64,000 bases of DNA from Anaerolineales bacterium HSG24 (lineage in GTDB: Bacteria; Chloroflexota; Anaerolineae; 4572-78; J111), in NCBI GenBank assembly GCA_030377895.1, contig JAUCGB010000003.1, positions 1 through 64,000 of the forward strand, given 5' to 3'. Of this stretch, positions 1 to 9,443 are shown piece by piece (positions within the stretch are counted from its first letter, which is position 1; each line of letters starts with the position of its first letter). The position numbers and the translations under genes are program-made. Below the pieces are notes generated by a model that did not search any database, had not been told where the DNA came from, and saw only the letters and a program-made list of their open reading frames with translations.

Positions 1-88
1 GAACATATCTCCTGAATTAATGGTCACTAACTCTTTTAAAAATTTGACCGCTTTGATTGGTTCTTTCTTATGGCACGCGAAGAACTGT

Positions 89-196
89 GATGGTCATAGT
101 TTCGGCCAACACTCACCATGTCATTCTGAGCGCAGATTGCGAAGAATCCCTCCAAACCTACGGTTTCAGAGTGATATGGCCGAAACTATGACCATC
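89..196. repeat. Inverted-repeat element (MITE-like), 20-bp perfect arms
   Basis: GATGGTCATAGTTTCGGCCA at 89-108 is repeated exactly in inverse orientation at 177-196. The 68-bp centre carries a sequence (CATTCTGAGCG, GCGAAGAATCCCTCC) that recurs in diverged form near 25463-25521. It lies just upstream of the channel gene and may affect its promoter. I saw no target duplication. Confidence 0.7.
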
Positions 197-230
197 ATTT
201 ACAATCTTCCAAAAGCTACAAGGATATGTT

Positions 231-2870
231 ATGGCGGCTCAAACAAAGCGATCTCTAAAAACGAGAGAGTTCTTTATTACCAAAACCAATCAAGGGCAAA
301 GCTATTTTGACATGCCCCCAACCCCATTCCCAACCTTGTTGGATAATTTGATGAAACGGTGGATGATTTTGACTGGATTTTCATCATGGGCTGTTGCCAG
401 CATCACTTTGGCGGGGGTGTTTTACATAGTCTTTTTGATTTTAGCCATATTTGACGGCACAATAATGAAAATTGACGGCATGGAACATTGGAAGACCTTA
501 CTCTTCCCGGTCATGATTATCTATCTCCTTTTAGCCGCTCCCATATTACGTCAACTGCTCCATGATACCATCAAACTGTTCCGGCAACACAGTAGCCCCG
601 AGCAATGCTATCCGGCGGTACTCAACTCATACGCCTTGAATCGGCTTCAAGAAACGATTGCGGTTATATTAGGAATATTATTTTATGGCTATTTTGGCCC
701 AGTTTTGACCTTCTGGCATCTGCCTTCCGTCTCTGTAGCGTGGCAAATGGTGATTGGCAATATTTTGGTTGGGGGACTATTGGGTTGGCATATTTATAGT
801 TGGCTCATTCGCACCAAACATCTGGCTAAACTGTATGATGATACAATTGCCATCACCACCGAAACCAAACTGCTGGTCATCTTTAGACCGATTTTGCAAT
901 GGAACGTGGGTATTGGACTGTTTTTTTTGGGCATGCTAGGGATAAAACTAGCCTTTTTTAAGACGTTGTTTCTCGGTGATTTTGTAGTTTTTAGCTATCA
1001 ATTAATCATCTTAGCTCAACTTTTATTGCTTTGGAAATTTATTTCGGGCTATATTATACCCCATACTCAGCAGTATTTAGAAATGCCTCCAACTGTAGAC
1101 AATACCGTTTTAGACGATTTAATGAGAAAATGGCAGAATATTATAAGGATACAGTCATGGTTTACCGCGACGTTGGTTATTTCTGTGGCCACGTATAGCA
1201 TTGGAATTATTATTTCGGCATGGGATAGCACGGTTTATGATCACGCTTCGGGCTTTAGTTGGTGGAACAACCTGTTCTATCCGGTGCTGTTTGCCTATTT
1301 TATGATGGCTCCCGTCATCATTCGTCATCTGTTCAACAGCAGTATCGGAGCCTTTCGAAAAGCCGTACCGATGACGAACAGTCGGTTTCAACACATGCTT
1401 CACTCGACTGACCAAGTTAATCGTGGTTATGAACTGATTAGCATCGGTTTGGGTATAGTCATTTTCTTCCTCGCGGTGGGTATAACCTTCGATCAGGCTA
1501 AATACGCATCCTATGCGGCTTTTATATACGACACGGTCAGCGGTAGTATCATCTTTGGTTTGTTTGGCTGGCAAATCTACATTGGTCTCATCCGTTCCAA
1601 ACAGTTAGGTGAATTACATCATCAATTTACCAGGGTCAATATTTTAGGCCAACAAATTGCAGCAGAGCCGATTATGCGTTGGAATTTTGGCGTGGCTGGG
1701 GTGTTTATTGCAGGAATAGTTTTAAGCGCAATCTTTATCCCTAATCAAATCAATGCCAGCACCATGATGGTATATGGTCTGATTATTTCAACCATTATCT
1801 TGATTTTTGTCTTTAATAGAGTCCCGACCGCCTTATTACCGTGGTTTCGTGTATTTCGAATTCTTATTATTTTTATCATGGTGGCAGGCATTGGTACTAT
1901 CGGTTTTTATTACTTAGAGTCCGAGGCCCAAAGCGCAATAAATAATCCAATTGATGCCTTATACCTGACCATTATTACGATGACGACCATCGGTTATGGA
2001 GACCTCGCTCCAAAAACTCCCGAAGGTCGAGCGTTTACCATTTTGTTAAGTTTAGTGGCCGTCGGGATTAGTACTTACGCGATTTCGGCGTTAGCATCTT
2101 TTTTGGTTGAGGGAGATTTGAATGAACTTTTGTGGGGTAGAAGAATGAATAAAGATATATCGAAATTGCACAATCATATTATTTTGTGTGGTGGAGGGCG
2201 AATTGGTCTACAAATTGCGGCAGAGTTTTACAAAACAAACACCCCGTTTGTTATTGTCGAAAAGAATACCGAGGTGTTGGAGGATTTTCTACATTTGGGT
2301 AATATTCTTTATGTAGATGGGGATGCGACCAAAGATGAAATCCTCATGGCGGCAGGCATCCATCGGGCCAAAGGATTGATCACATCTCTTAGTGATGACA
2401 AAGATAATGCCTTTGTGGTGTTGACGGCGCGTTCTCTCAACGCCGACTCCAACTTCCGAATCATTGCCAGTTTGAGTGACGAAGATAATCGAGAAAAGTT
2501 GAAAAAGGTCGGAGCCAGCGAAATCGTCTCCCCGCAAGCTATTGGCGGATTACGCATGGCCTCGGTCATGATTCGCCCGTCAGTAGTCTCCTTTTTGGAC
2601 GGCATGCTCCGAGCCGAGCAGTTAACTGGGCAAGCGCTACGACTTGAGGAGCTAACCCTTGATGAACTAGACATGCCGAGTCTCATTGGTAAAAACAGCT
2701 TGTCGATTATTGATGTCGGGCAACATACCCAACTGCTGGTGGTGGCGATTAAGGCCCGTAATGGGGAGTATCAATATAAACCGGGCGGCAATACTGTCCT
2801 CCAAGATGGGGATGTGCTGATTGTCCTTGGTACGCCCGGTGAGTTGGCGCTGGCGCGGGGACTATCGTAA
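231..2870 (+). CDS. Potassium channel protein with RCK (TrkA-N/TrkA-C) domains and duplicated membrane module
   Basis: 879 residues. A K+ channel pore near residues 550-610 has the selectivity filter TTIGYGD at 585-591. A Rossmann RCK domain follows (HIILCGGGRIG, about 649-659) and then a TrkA-C domain at about 785-875. This is the standard order for ligand-gated K+ channels of the inner membrane. Unusually, about 510 residues of extra membrane sequence precede the pore, made of two homologous copies starting MPPT at residues 28 and 285, each with several transmembrane helices. The ATG at 231 has AAGGA 6 nt upstream; an ATG at 312 is the alternative start. The function of the duplicated region is unknown. 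Confidence 0.9.
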   Translation: MAAQTKRSLKTREFFITKTNQGQSYFDMPPTPFPTLLDNLMKRWMILTGFSSWAVASITLAGVFYIVFLILAIFDGTIMKIDGMEHWKTLLFPVMIIYLLLAAPILRQLLHDTIKLFRQHSSPEQCYPAVLNSYALNRLQETIAVILGILFYGYFGPVLTFWHLPSVSVAWQMVIGNILVGGLLGWHIYSWLIRTKHLAKLYDDTIAITTETKLLVIFRPILQWNVGIGLFFLGMLGIKLAFFKTLFLGDFVVFSYQLIILAQLLLLWKFISGYIIPHTQQYLEMPPTVDNTVLDDLMRKWQNIIRIQSWFTATLVISVATYSIGIIISAWDSTVYDHASGFSWWNNLFYPVLFAYFMMAPVIIRHLFNSSIGAFRKAVPMTNSRFQHMLHSTDQVNRGYELISIGLGIVIFFLAVGITFDQAKYASYAAFIYDTVSGSIIFGLFGWQIYIGLIRSKQLGELHHQFTRVNILGQQIAAEPIMRWNFGVAGVFIAGIVLSAIFIPNQINASTMMVYGLIISTIILIFVFNRVPTALLPWFRVFRILIIFIMVAGIGTIGFYYLESEAQSAINNPIDALYLTIITMTTIGYGDLAPKTPEGRAFTILLSLVAVGISTYAISALASFLVEGDLNELLWGRRMNKDISKLHNHIILCGGGRIGLQIAAEFYKTNTPFVIVEKNTEVLEDFLHLGNILYVDGDATKDEILMAAGIHRAKGLITSLSDDKDNAFVVLTARSLNADSNFRIIASLSDEDNREKLKKVGASEIVSPQAIGGLRMASVMIRPSVVSFLDGMLRAEQLTGQALRLEELTLDELDMPSLIGKNSLSIIDVGQHTQLLVVAIKARNGEYQYKPGGNTVLQDGDVLIVLGTPGELALARGLS

Positions 2871-2871
2871 A

Positions 2872-3010
2872 GTAATCATTCAGCCCCCTTGTTTCCAAAC
2901 TGGGTTTGGAAACACAATTGCTCAAGCAAACTCTGTTTGCGACTTGCAACATGCCAGAAACAGAGTTTCTATGGCAAATACGTTCCCAATCTGGAGATTG
3001 GGAACGAGGG
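2872..3010 (+). repeat. Dispersed repeat family D, copy 1 (four short palindromes)
   Basis: A string of hairpins: TTTCCAAACTGGGTTTGGAAA, GCAAACTCTGTTTGC, GAAACAGAGTTTC and GTTCCCAATCTGGAGATTGGGAAC, bounded by TAATCATTCAG and GAACGAGGG. The same order occurs at 8097-8228 (inverted) and 12410-12537. It begins directly after the channel stop codon and could also act as its terminator. Confidence 0.8.
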
Positions 3011-3102
3011 AAAATCGCCTACTACAAACGTTAAGTTGACACTGAATCAGATAAAAACGGCTGACATGCGTTGGAAGCAGTTATTTATTACCCAAATTAT
3101 TT

Positions 3103-4968
3103 ATGGTCACAGAAAAAATTCAACAACTTCTTAAAAATATACCGACCAACCCCGGAGTCTATCTGCACAAAAACGCAGAAGATACGATTATCTACATCGG
3201 GAAAGCGATTAATCTACGGAATCGGGTACGCTCCTATTTCCACAAATCGGCTAGTGAGAGCAGTCCCAAAACCCGCCGTTTGGTGTCCGAGATTGCCAAT
3301 ATCGAGTTTATCATCACCGGTAGTGAGTTGGAAGCACTCCTGCTCGAAAACACGCTCATCAAAAAGCACAAACCTCGCTACAACATCAGACTCAAAGATG
3401 ACAAGCGATACCCTTACATCAAAGTCCATTGGCAAAAAAATTACCCCAATGTGACCGTCACCCGTAGTTTTCGGAACGATGGGGCGCGCTACTATGGGCC
3501 GTATACTGCCTCGTGGGCGGCCTATCAAACGCTTGATTTGATACGCAAAATTTTCCCCTATTTAACCTGTACTCGTAGCATCAACGGGCAAGACGAGCGA
3601 GCTTGCCTCTATTACCATATTGGTCGCTGTGCCGGGCCATGTATCGGCACGGTAGACAAGACCCAATATCGAGCTATTATCGACCAATTATGTGCTTTTT
3701 TGGGTGGTGAGATAAAACCCATCGTCGATGATTTAGAGCGTCGCATGATGGCCGCGTCGGAGATGATGGATTATGAGAAGGCGGCTCAATTGCGAGACCA
3801 GATTCGGGCTATCGACCGCGTGGTCGAGAAGCAAAAAGTGGTCAGCAATGACACCGTCGATAAGGACGTGATTGCCTTTGCTCAGGCTGATGGGGATGCC
3901 TGTGTGCAGGTGTTCTTTATTCGAGGGGGGCGCATGGTCGGGCGAGATTACTTTATTCTCGAAAATAGTCATGATGAGGATAAAGAGGAGATCATGGCCT
4001 CGTTTTTGAAGCAATTTTATGACCAAGCGACGACCATTCCGCCGGAGATTGTTCTGCCCAAGGATGTGGACGAGTTGATGATTATTCGGGATTGGCTCAA
4101 GAGCAAACGGGGGGCGGATGTTCTGTTGGAGGTACCGAATCAAGGGGAACAGAAGGATCTGCTGGAGATGGCGACACAAAATGCCGCCGAAACGTTGACC
4201 TACATGCAAGCTCAATGGGCAGCTGATACCAACAAACAGACCGCCGCGCTGTCCGAACTGCAACAGTCCCTTGACCTGCCCGATCCGCCGAACCGGATTG
4301 AATGTTATGATATTAGCACCCTGCAAGGAACCAATACAGTCGGCTCGATGGTGGTGTTTGCCAAAGGCGCGCCCCGTAAAAGTGACTATCGGCGTTTTAA
4401 GATTAAGGAGGTCGAGGGTCAAGATGATTTTGCCAGCATGCAGGAGATGTTACGGCGACGGTTTGCCCGCGCCAAACAGATTCCTAAAGAGCCAGCCAAA
4501 TCGACCCCAGCTCAAGCAGAGAAGGAGAATAGTTGGCAGATATTGCCCGATTTGGTGGTAATTGATGGGGGTAAAGGCCAACTGAGCGCCGCCTTGGAAG
4601 TCTTAGACGAGTTTGATCTGCGGGATAGTGTGCCGATTGTGGGGTTAGCCAAGCGAGAGGAGGAGCTATTTTTACCCGGACGCTCTGAGCCGTTGATGTT
4701 GTCCCGCGACTCGCAGGGCCTCAAACTCCTGCAACGGGCTAGAGACGAGGCCCACCGCTTCGGCGTGACCTACCATCGCAAGTTGCGGAGTAAAGCCGCC
4801 CTCCGCTCTGGCTTGGATGATATCCCGGGCATCGGCCCAAAACGTCGCCAAGCCCTGTTACTAAAATTTGGCTCGGTCAAAAAAATCCGCACCGCTTCGG
4901 TAGAGGCGTTGGCCTCGGTGAAAGGCATGAATCGAAAGGTGGCCGAGCAGGTGAAGGCCAATCTATAG
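3103..4968 (+). CDS. uvrC: UvrC, excinuclease ABC subunit C
   Basis: 621 residues, normal for the family. UvrC makes both incisions around DNA lesions in nucleotide excision repair with UvrA and UvrB, in the cytoplasm. An N-terminal GIY-YIG nuclease is visible (GVYLHKN...IIYIGKA, about 17-35). A UVR motif for UvrB contact lies near 212-235 (DYEKAAQLRDQI). The RNase H-like C-terminal nuclease has CYDIS near 400 and VVIDGGKGQ near 485. Tandem helix-hairpin-helix motifs end the protein (LDDIPGIGPKRR). It appears monocistronic; no clear Shine-Dalgarno was seen before the ATG at 3103. Confidence 0.97.
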   Translation: MVTEKIQQLLKNIPTNPGVYLHKNAEDTIIYIGKAINLRNRVRSYFHKSASESSPKTRRLVSEIANIEFIITGSELEALLLENTLIKKHKPRYNIRLKDDKRYPYIKVHWQKNYPNVTVTRSFRNDGARYYGPYTASWAAYQTLDLIRKIFPYLTCTRSINGQDERACLYYHIGRCAGPCIGTVDKTQYRAIIDQLCAFLGGEIKPIVDDLERRMMAASEMMDYEKAAQLRDQIRAIDRVVEKQKVVSNDTVDKDVIAFAQADGDACVQVFFIRGGRMVGRDYFILENSHDEDKEEIMASFLKQFYDQATTIPPEIVLPKDVDELMIIRDWLKSKRGADVLLEVPNQGEQKDLLEMATQNAAETLTYMQAQWAADTNKQTAALSELQQSLDLPDPPNRIECYDISTLQGTNTVGSMVVFAKGAPRKSDYRRFKIKEVEGQDDFASMQEMLRRRFARAKQIPKEPAKSTPAQAEKENSWQILPDLVVIDGGKGQLSAALEVLDEFDLRDSVPIVGLAKREEELFLPGRSEPLMLSRDSQGLKLLQRARDEAHRFGVTYHRKLRSKAALRSGLDDIPGIGPKRRQALLLKFGSVKKIRTASVEALASVKGMNRKVAEQVKANL

Positions 4969-5171
4969 TAAATATCTAAATATCTCTCAACAGGCCGACT
5001 TCGCCGCATCAAAGCTCTTTTTTAAGAGAACGACACCCGACAGAATATTTAGCCTTCCCCAAATCAGTTTTTCACCTGACCCGTTATTCACCCATTTGCC
5101 CATTCCCTTAAACAAACTTATCATGCGAATCGGCCTCTCGTTGCCAAATCCCTATGCCATCACTGAAAATG

Positions 5172-5262
5172 GGTAGTCCTGCATAGGTAGTGGTCAGCTA
5201 CCCGCAAGTTCTAAACTTGCGGGTAGCTAACGGATCCGTATCACTACTTCTGCACCATTACC
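5172..5262 (+). repeat. Modular repeat family C, copy 1, with core A palindrome
   Basis: Outer arms GGTAGTCCTGCA and TGCACCATTACC enclose a long palindrome (CTACCCGCAAGTT...AACTTGCGGGTAG, 5198-5226). GAAAATG flanks it on both sides (5165-5171, 5263-5269), a probable target duplication. The rest of the 4969-5353 gap contains no gene that I can support. Confidence 0.8.
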
Positions 5263-5353
5263 GAAAATGAACAAGGAGTTACAGATTAACTATCTGAACG
5301 TGACGCGTGAGGTTCAGTTGTAGAATCATCACGCATCACGTTTCACGTTGACC

Positions 5354-6652
5354 ATGTTTGAAGAAATAATCCAAGATAATCTAACCATAGAACAACTGAA
5401 TCGCCTGTTAGCAACCGACATGTTGCGCCAATTGCTGGCCTTTGTCCTGATTTTGCTCTTAACCACCGTCGCCCAAAATCCACTGTTACGGATATTACGC
5501 CGTATCGAAAAACGAAGTGGGGCGCAAACCTTTATTAAAGGGCAAATGTTTTTTGTTTTGGGTCGCACCCTGTTGCCCTTAACCGCCCAAGTTATCGGTA
5601 ACTTTACCATCATCATCTTTCAAGAGTTGGAGTGGTCGAATAGTACTCTAAGTTGGTTAGTCTCATTTTTGACGATTTGGTTCCTTTACTGTTTAGCCGA
5701 CAGTTTAATTCGGGCCAATCTGCCGCCAATTCAAGCTACTTTTTGGAGTCGCAGTATCCTCCTGCCAGTCACGTTGATTGTAACCGCCCTCAGCAGTATT
5801 GGTTTGTTAGACAGTGTGTTGGCTCTGAGCATGACCGTCGGGCAGATGGGGATTCGCTTCACGCTGCGCTCGATGTTGGCCGGAATCGCCATTGTCATCG
5901 TCGCCATTGTGATTTCGCGCGGAGTACGGCAGGTGCTAAAAAATGATATTCTGCCTCGTGCAGGAGCGCAACCGGCCTTGTCACAAGCCTTATCCATGCT
6001 CGCCTCTTATGCGGTGATATTGGGCGGCGTGGCTGTTGGTCTGAGCGCGATTGGTATCGACCTGACCACCATCACCGTGATATTGGGGGGCTTGTCGGTG
6101 GGGTTAGGCTTTGGCTTGCAAGAGATTGTCAGCAATTTGGTCAGTGGTTTTATCCTGATGTTTGAGCAGGCGATTGCCCCCGGCGATGTGATTAAAATTG
6201 GAGATGCGGCCGGAGAAGTAACCGATGTGGGTGTCCGCTCTATCACCATTTTGACCAAAGATAATGTAGAGTTAATTGTCCCCAACAGCTATTTTTTGAC
6301 CGAAATTATTACTAGTTTAACTCGTACCACCGGTGAGGTACGAGTAGGGGTTAAAGTCGGGGTGAGCTATAATACCAGCCCCAAAGAGGCTGAGGCCGCC
6401 TTGCTCGAAGCGGCCAGTCGTCACTCAACCGCCCTCAAAACTCCCACCCCGCAAGCCGTTTTTCTTGACTTCGGATCCAGCAGTCTCGATTTTGAATTGC
6501 TTGTCTGGACGGATAAAGCGGATGAAATTCCCTTCTTTGCCAGCGAACTCCGCCACCATATATGGGATGCGCTGGCCGAGCAGAACATCGAGATTCCCTT
6601 CCCACAACAAGATTTGCATGTTCGGACTGTTCCGGTGAAGAGTGAAACGTGA
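5354..6652 (+). CDS. MscS-family mechanosensitive ion channel
   Basis: 432 residues from the ATG; an in-frame TTG 6 nt upstream is possible. Small-conductance mechanosensitive channels open under membrane tension to release solutes on hypo-osmotic shock. Several hydrophobic helices precede the conserved pore helix and beta domain: GLSVGLGFGLQEIVSNLVSG, then EQAIAPGDVIKIG and VELIVPNSYFL. A mixed alpha/beta C-terminal domain follows. It is followed by a strong hairpin terminator. Short related tracts of TTTCACG and CGTGAAA flank the gene on the two sides. Confidence 0.93.
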   Translation: MFEEIIQDNLTIEQLNRLLATDMLRQLLAFVLILLLTTVAQNPLLRILRRIEKRSGAQTFIKGQMFFVLGRTLLPLTAQVIGNFTIIIFQELEWSNSTLSWLVSFLTIWFLYCLADSLIRANLPPIQATFWSRSILLPVTLIVTALSSIGLLDSVLALSMTVGQMGIRFTLRSMLAGIAIVIVAIVISRGVRQVLKNDILPRAGAQPALSQALSMLASYAVILGGVAVGLSAIGIDLTTITVILGGLSVGLGFGLQEIVSNLVSGFILMFEQAIAPGDVIKIGDAAGEVTDVGVRSITILTKDNVELIVPNSYFLTEIITSLTRTTGEVRVGVKVGVSYNTSPKEAEAALLEAASRHSTALKTPTPQAVFLDFGSSSLDFELLVWTDKADEIPFFASELRHHIWDALAEQNIEIPFPQQDLHVRTVPVKSET

Positions 6653-6726
6653 GGAGTGAAATGTGAAACGTGAGGCCCTTTGATCCCAAATTGAGTTATT
6701 TATTGACCCAGTAGGCTTGAACTAAA

Positions 6727-6761
6727 CGCAGAGGCACAGAGAAAAACTCTGTGCCTCTGCG
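6727..6761. repeat. 15-bp stem inverted repeat
   Basis: CGCAGAGGCACAGAG and its exact inverse CTCTGTGCCTCTGCG are separated by 5 bases. It has no T-run of its own and precedes the terminator at 6777. The CACAGAG sequence recalls the interior of repeat family B. Confidence 0.6.
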
Positions 6762-6776
6762 GTGTAATCGCCCAAA

Positions 6777-6815
6777 AAACCCGATTTCTTTGAGAAATCG
6801 GGTTTCTGTTTTTTT
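6777..6815 (+). terminator. Rho-independent terminator after mscS
   Basis: AAACCCGATTTCT and AGAAATCGGGTTT form a stem, followed by a T-rich tail. A nearly identical hairpin follows the B3/B4 domain gene at 14167. It could also serve the convergent nuclease gene. Confidence 0.8.
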
Positions 6816-6848
6816 GATTTATCCACTCGCTACACGCTATATTTTCAT

Positions 6849-7643
6849 TTAATCATCGCTCTCGTCAAGGGTGGATCCCTCTTCTTCAACAGGTCGCCCT
6901 TCTGAGGATCCGTTGGCAGGCCTGGGTGTCGCGGTCGGTGGAATCGGGGTGGGTAACGGCGCGTCCATCCGAATCGTGGTGGCCGTCGGTATAGCTGTAG
7001 CCGTCGGCATAGCTGTGACCGTCGGCATAGCTGTGGCCGTAATATCCGCCTCATCCTCAGAGGTGGGATTCATCAACAAACTGGCTCCCACCAGCCCCAT
7101 AGCCAGTAACACCGCCCCGCCAATCCAATACCATGCTCGACTGGAGCTACCTGGCCCCTCAGTGACCCAATTGACCAAAATATACCCGTCCACCAGATGA
7201 ATCGGCTTGCCCTTGGCCCACTCCTGAGCCTGTTTGGTCACGGTGGCCGTGGTAACAAGATAGGCATCAGCCGCTTTGTTATGTTGCATCGTGCCGTACA
7301 GATCCCGAATTGTGGGCTGGCCGACACTGCCCCCATATCGCTTACACTGAATGACTGTTTTGCGGAAATTTTTGGTGGCTAACACATCAACCCCCTCATC
7401 ACCAGAGGTAACGGTAAGTTGGGTTCTGTAGCCTTTCCGTTCAAACAGGGCCGCAGTTAAATACTCAAATACAATCGGATCCATCGCCTTTAACTGGGAT
7501 AGGGCGCGGGTTTTGCTCAGGCGAGAAATCCGTTTTAGTTCGGCCTTGCCCTGCGCCCGTAACTTTTTGGTTTGCTGGTCACTCTTCTTTTTCTTCTCTT
7601 TCGGGGTTAATTTTTTGGCGGGTGATGATTTTCGTTTGGTCAT
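6849..7643 (-). CDS. Membrane-anchored Mrr-type restriction endonuclease domain protein
   Basis: 264 residues. A Lys-rich N-terminus is followed by an Mrr_cat-like PD-(D/E)xK domain, about residues 50-165. The putative metal-binding residues are in GDEGVDV (near 81-87) and the catalytic Gln/Lys pair in QCKRYGG (near 98-104). One transmembrane helix lies at about 170-191. The remaining Thr/Pro/Ala tail contains repeated MPTATA units, encoded by 18-bp repeats near 6975-7045, and ends acidic. Mrr domains cleave DNA, often methylated, but this one would be tethered to the membrane. No methyltransferase is nearby. The fold is confident; the biological role is not. Confidence 0.8.
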   Translation of the reverse strand: MTKRKSSPAKKLTPKEKKKKSDQQTKKLRAQGKAELKRISRLSKTRALSQLKAMDPIVFEYLTAALFERKGYRTQLTVTSGDEGVDVLATKNFRKTVIQCKRYGGSVGQPTIRDLYGTMQHNKAADAYLVTTATVTKQAQEWAKGKPIHLVDGYILVNWVTEGPGSSSRAWYWIGGAVLLAMGLVGASLLMNPTSEDEADITATAMPTVTAMPTATAIPTATTIRMDAPLPTPIPPTATPRPANGSSEGRPVEEEGSTLDESDD

Positions 7644-7665
7644 GGTTTTTAGGAATCGGGATTTA

Positions 7666-7732
7666 GTACCCGACAGAAAATTTAGTCTGAACTAATTAGC
7701 ACAGAGTTTGGGCTAACTTTTCTGTCGGGTAC
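7666..7732. repeat. Family B element, short 67-bp copy
   Basis: It starts GTACCCGACAGAAAATTTAG and ends with the inverse CTGTCGGGTAC; the CACAGAG interior is reduced to one unit. It lies in the promoter region of the Mrr-like gene. Confidence 0.65.
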
Positions 7733-7754
7733 TCTTATTTGTATTTAGTGTAAT

Positions 7755-8021
7755 TTAGATCAAAAACCCTAACCCAAATAAGATGGCGAACATGACCACC
7801 GAAATCGCCAAAATATTACGTATTTCGGTATAAACATAGTAATATTCAGTACCAAGGTCAATGGTCTTTGTATCGGACTGGGAGCTTTTGCTCCCGTCCA
7901 ACGTGGCCTTGGGAACGGAGGAAAATGCTGAGGAGGCGGCATAAGCCACTTCACTCGAAGTTTGTTGTCGTTTTTCTGTTTCTAACCGTCGATCTCGACG
8001 TGATTTTTTTGATTTAGCCAT
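7755..8021 (-). CDS. Small membrane protein of unknown function
   Basis: 88 residues. The first 20 are strongly basic (KSKKSRRDRRLETEKRQQ), the middle is Ser/Thr-rich, and a single hydrophobic helix (about 68-88) ends the protein, suggesting a tail-anchored or C-terminally anchored membrane protein. I do not recognise a family. It may form a unit with the downstream Mrr-like gene, although a family B repeat separates them. Confidence 0.5.
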   Translation of the reverse strand: MAKSKKSRRDRRLETEKRQQTSSEVAYAASSAFSSVPKATLDGSKSSQSDTKTIDLGTEYYYVYTEIRNILAISVVMFAILFGLGFLI

Positions 8022-8096
8022 GAGTAAATGTTTGATAATCCATAGCTCATCAACAAATCAAACATCTCTCGGCTCTGTTTATGGGTTACAGATTCA

Positions 8097-8228
8097 CCCT
8101 CGTTCTCCAGATTGGGAACGTATTTGCCATAGAAACTATGTTTCTGGCATGTTGCAAGTCGCAAACAGAGTTTGCTTGAGCAATTGTGTTCCCAATCTGA
8201 GTTTGGGAACAAGGGGCTGAATGATTAC
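8097..8228 (-). repeat. Dispersed repeat family D, copy 2 (inverted)
   Basis: Reverse-complement copy of the element at 2872-3010: CCCTCGTTC at one end, CTGAATGATTAC at the other, with the same hairpins in the same order. Confidence 0.8.
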
Positions 8229-8261
8229 TGAAAATTTGTTTATGAGTTACGGATTATAGAT

Positions 8262-8364
8262 GGCTATCAACGTAAGCCGAGACATGTAGCACATGCTTCA
8301 GCCTGTGCGGCACAGTCTAAAGACTGTGCTACGATATTATCTGTCGCACGTTAAGTTGATAGCC
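8262..8364. repeat. MITE family A, copy 1
   Basis: 103-bp element starting GGCTATCAACGTAAGCC and ending with the inverse GTTGATAGCC. It is flanked by a 12-bp direct repeat CGGATTATAGAT (8250-8261 and 8365-8376), the mark of a transposition event. It has no coding capacity. Confidence 0.9.
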
Positions 8365-8412
8365 CGGATTATAGATTGATAGAATAACCGACGGATTATA
8401 CCATTAAGACCG

Positions 8413-9411
8413 TTATTCAACCAATTCACCAATCACGACCAAACGGTGGGTGTCGATGAGGTAGGGGTAGCAGGTTTGCAAGGTGGCGACTGGCTCGGTG
8501 GTGGGGAGCATGACTTCCATCTCGGTCGGTTCGATGATCCGTTGCTCTTTGACCATGTACTCAAATTTTTGCTCACCGGCGTAAATGATGTAGGTATCCC
8601 CTGCCTCTAACTCCTCTAAATGGCGAAAAATCTCCCCGTAAATATCGTTGTGAGCGGCTAGATACAAGTTTCCGCGCTCACCCGGATTAGCACTGCCCGG
8701 CAGATGACCGACTCCCTTTTTCAAATCATCCCACGCCACCCCGTCTACAATAGGGGCATCGACATTAATTTTGGGGATCACCAATCGAGTAGGAGCTTGG
8801 GAACTGGTGACAATAGAGACTGGCGCAGGCGATGCGCTCTGCCCAGGTTGAACCCACTGTTGCAGATGTAACGGCACATCAGGCACGGCAGCTTGTCCCG
8901 CGGTGGGCGGAGAGTGTCCCCCGGGTAGTTGAGCTAAGGCAATCGGTGGGGCTGATGTCGGTTCTATGGCAATCTGTTGTTGAGTGACCACACTCTGTTG
9001 GGCCAAGGCTGCTTCGGTGTTTAGCTCCTGCAAACTGAAATAGGCCGAGCCAATCACCCCAATGAAGGTCAACAAGGCCGATAGTTCCACCACCAGCAGA
9101 ATTCGGTCGGTGAAGGTGGCTCGATTTTTCGGCTTGGGTTTTCGCTTCCAGCGGCTAAAGAGGCGTTGCTTAAATGTCGGCAGTGGCTGCATGACCGTCG
9201 CGGGCAGGCCAACGGTGGATCCGCCGCTAGAGGTTGCCTCTGTCGAAGCATAGGAGGTTTGTCGGTTGGGAGCCACCAATGCTCCAGTGACCGAATGTCC
9301 AGCCCCCGTTAACTGCTGAAACCGGTCTATTCGTGTCTCGCGCCGTTTAATACGGAGCATCTGCTCCAATTCTTCCACTGATAAATCATCAACATGACGT
9401 TTCCCAAACAT
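8413..9411 (-). CDS. Sortase (class D/E-like) with long cytoplasmic N-terminus
   Basis: 332 residues. Sortases are membrane cysteine transpeptidases that join secreted proteins to the cell surface or to each other. Residues 1-100 are soluble and basic, with an RRETRIDRF segment. A transmembrane helix lies near 104-127, then a linker, and the sortase beta-barrel fills about 205-332. The catalytic residues are visible: His254 in LAAHND, Cys314 in TLQTCYP and Arg323 in THRLVVIG. No obvious LPxTG-type substrate was seen in the window. The YLPLV-R tailed proteins at 62-64 kb are exported but carry no such motif. Confidence 0.9.
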   Translation of the reverse strand: MFGKRHVDDLSVEELEQMLRIKRRETRIDRFQQLTGAGHSVTGALVAPNRQTSYASTEATSSGGSTVGLPATVMQPLPTFKQRLFSRWKRKPKPKNRATFTDRILLVVELSALLTFIGVIGSAYFSLQELNTEAALAQQSVVTQQQIAIEPTSAPPIALAQLPGGHSPPTAGQAAVPDVPLHLQQWVQPGQSASPAPVSIVTSSQAPTRLVIPKINVDAPIVDGVAWDDLKKGVGHLPGSANPGERGNLYLAAHNDIYGEIFRHLEELEAGDTYIIYAGEQKFEYMVKEQRIIEPTEMEVMLPTTEPVATLQTCYPYLIDTHRLVVIGELVE

Positions 9412-9443
9412 ATTACATTACCTCTTTTGTGATTTTCATCTGA

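Noticed and set aside
6984-7045. 18-bp GC-rich repeats as a regulatory array
   Set aside because: They are in frame and encode the MPTATA tail of the nuclease protein.
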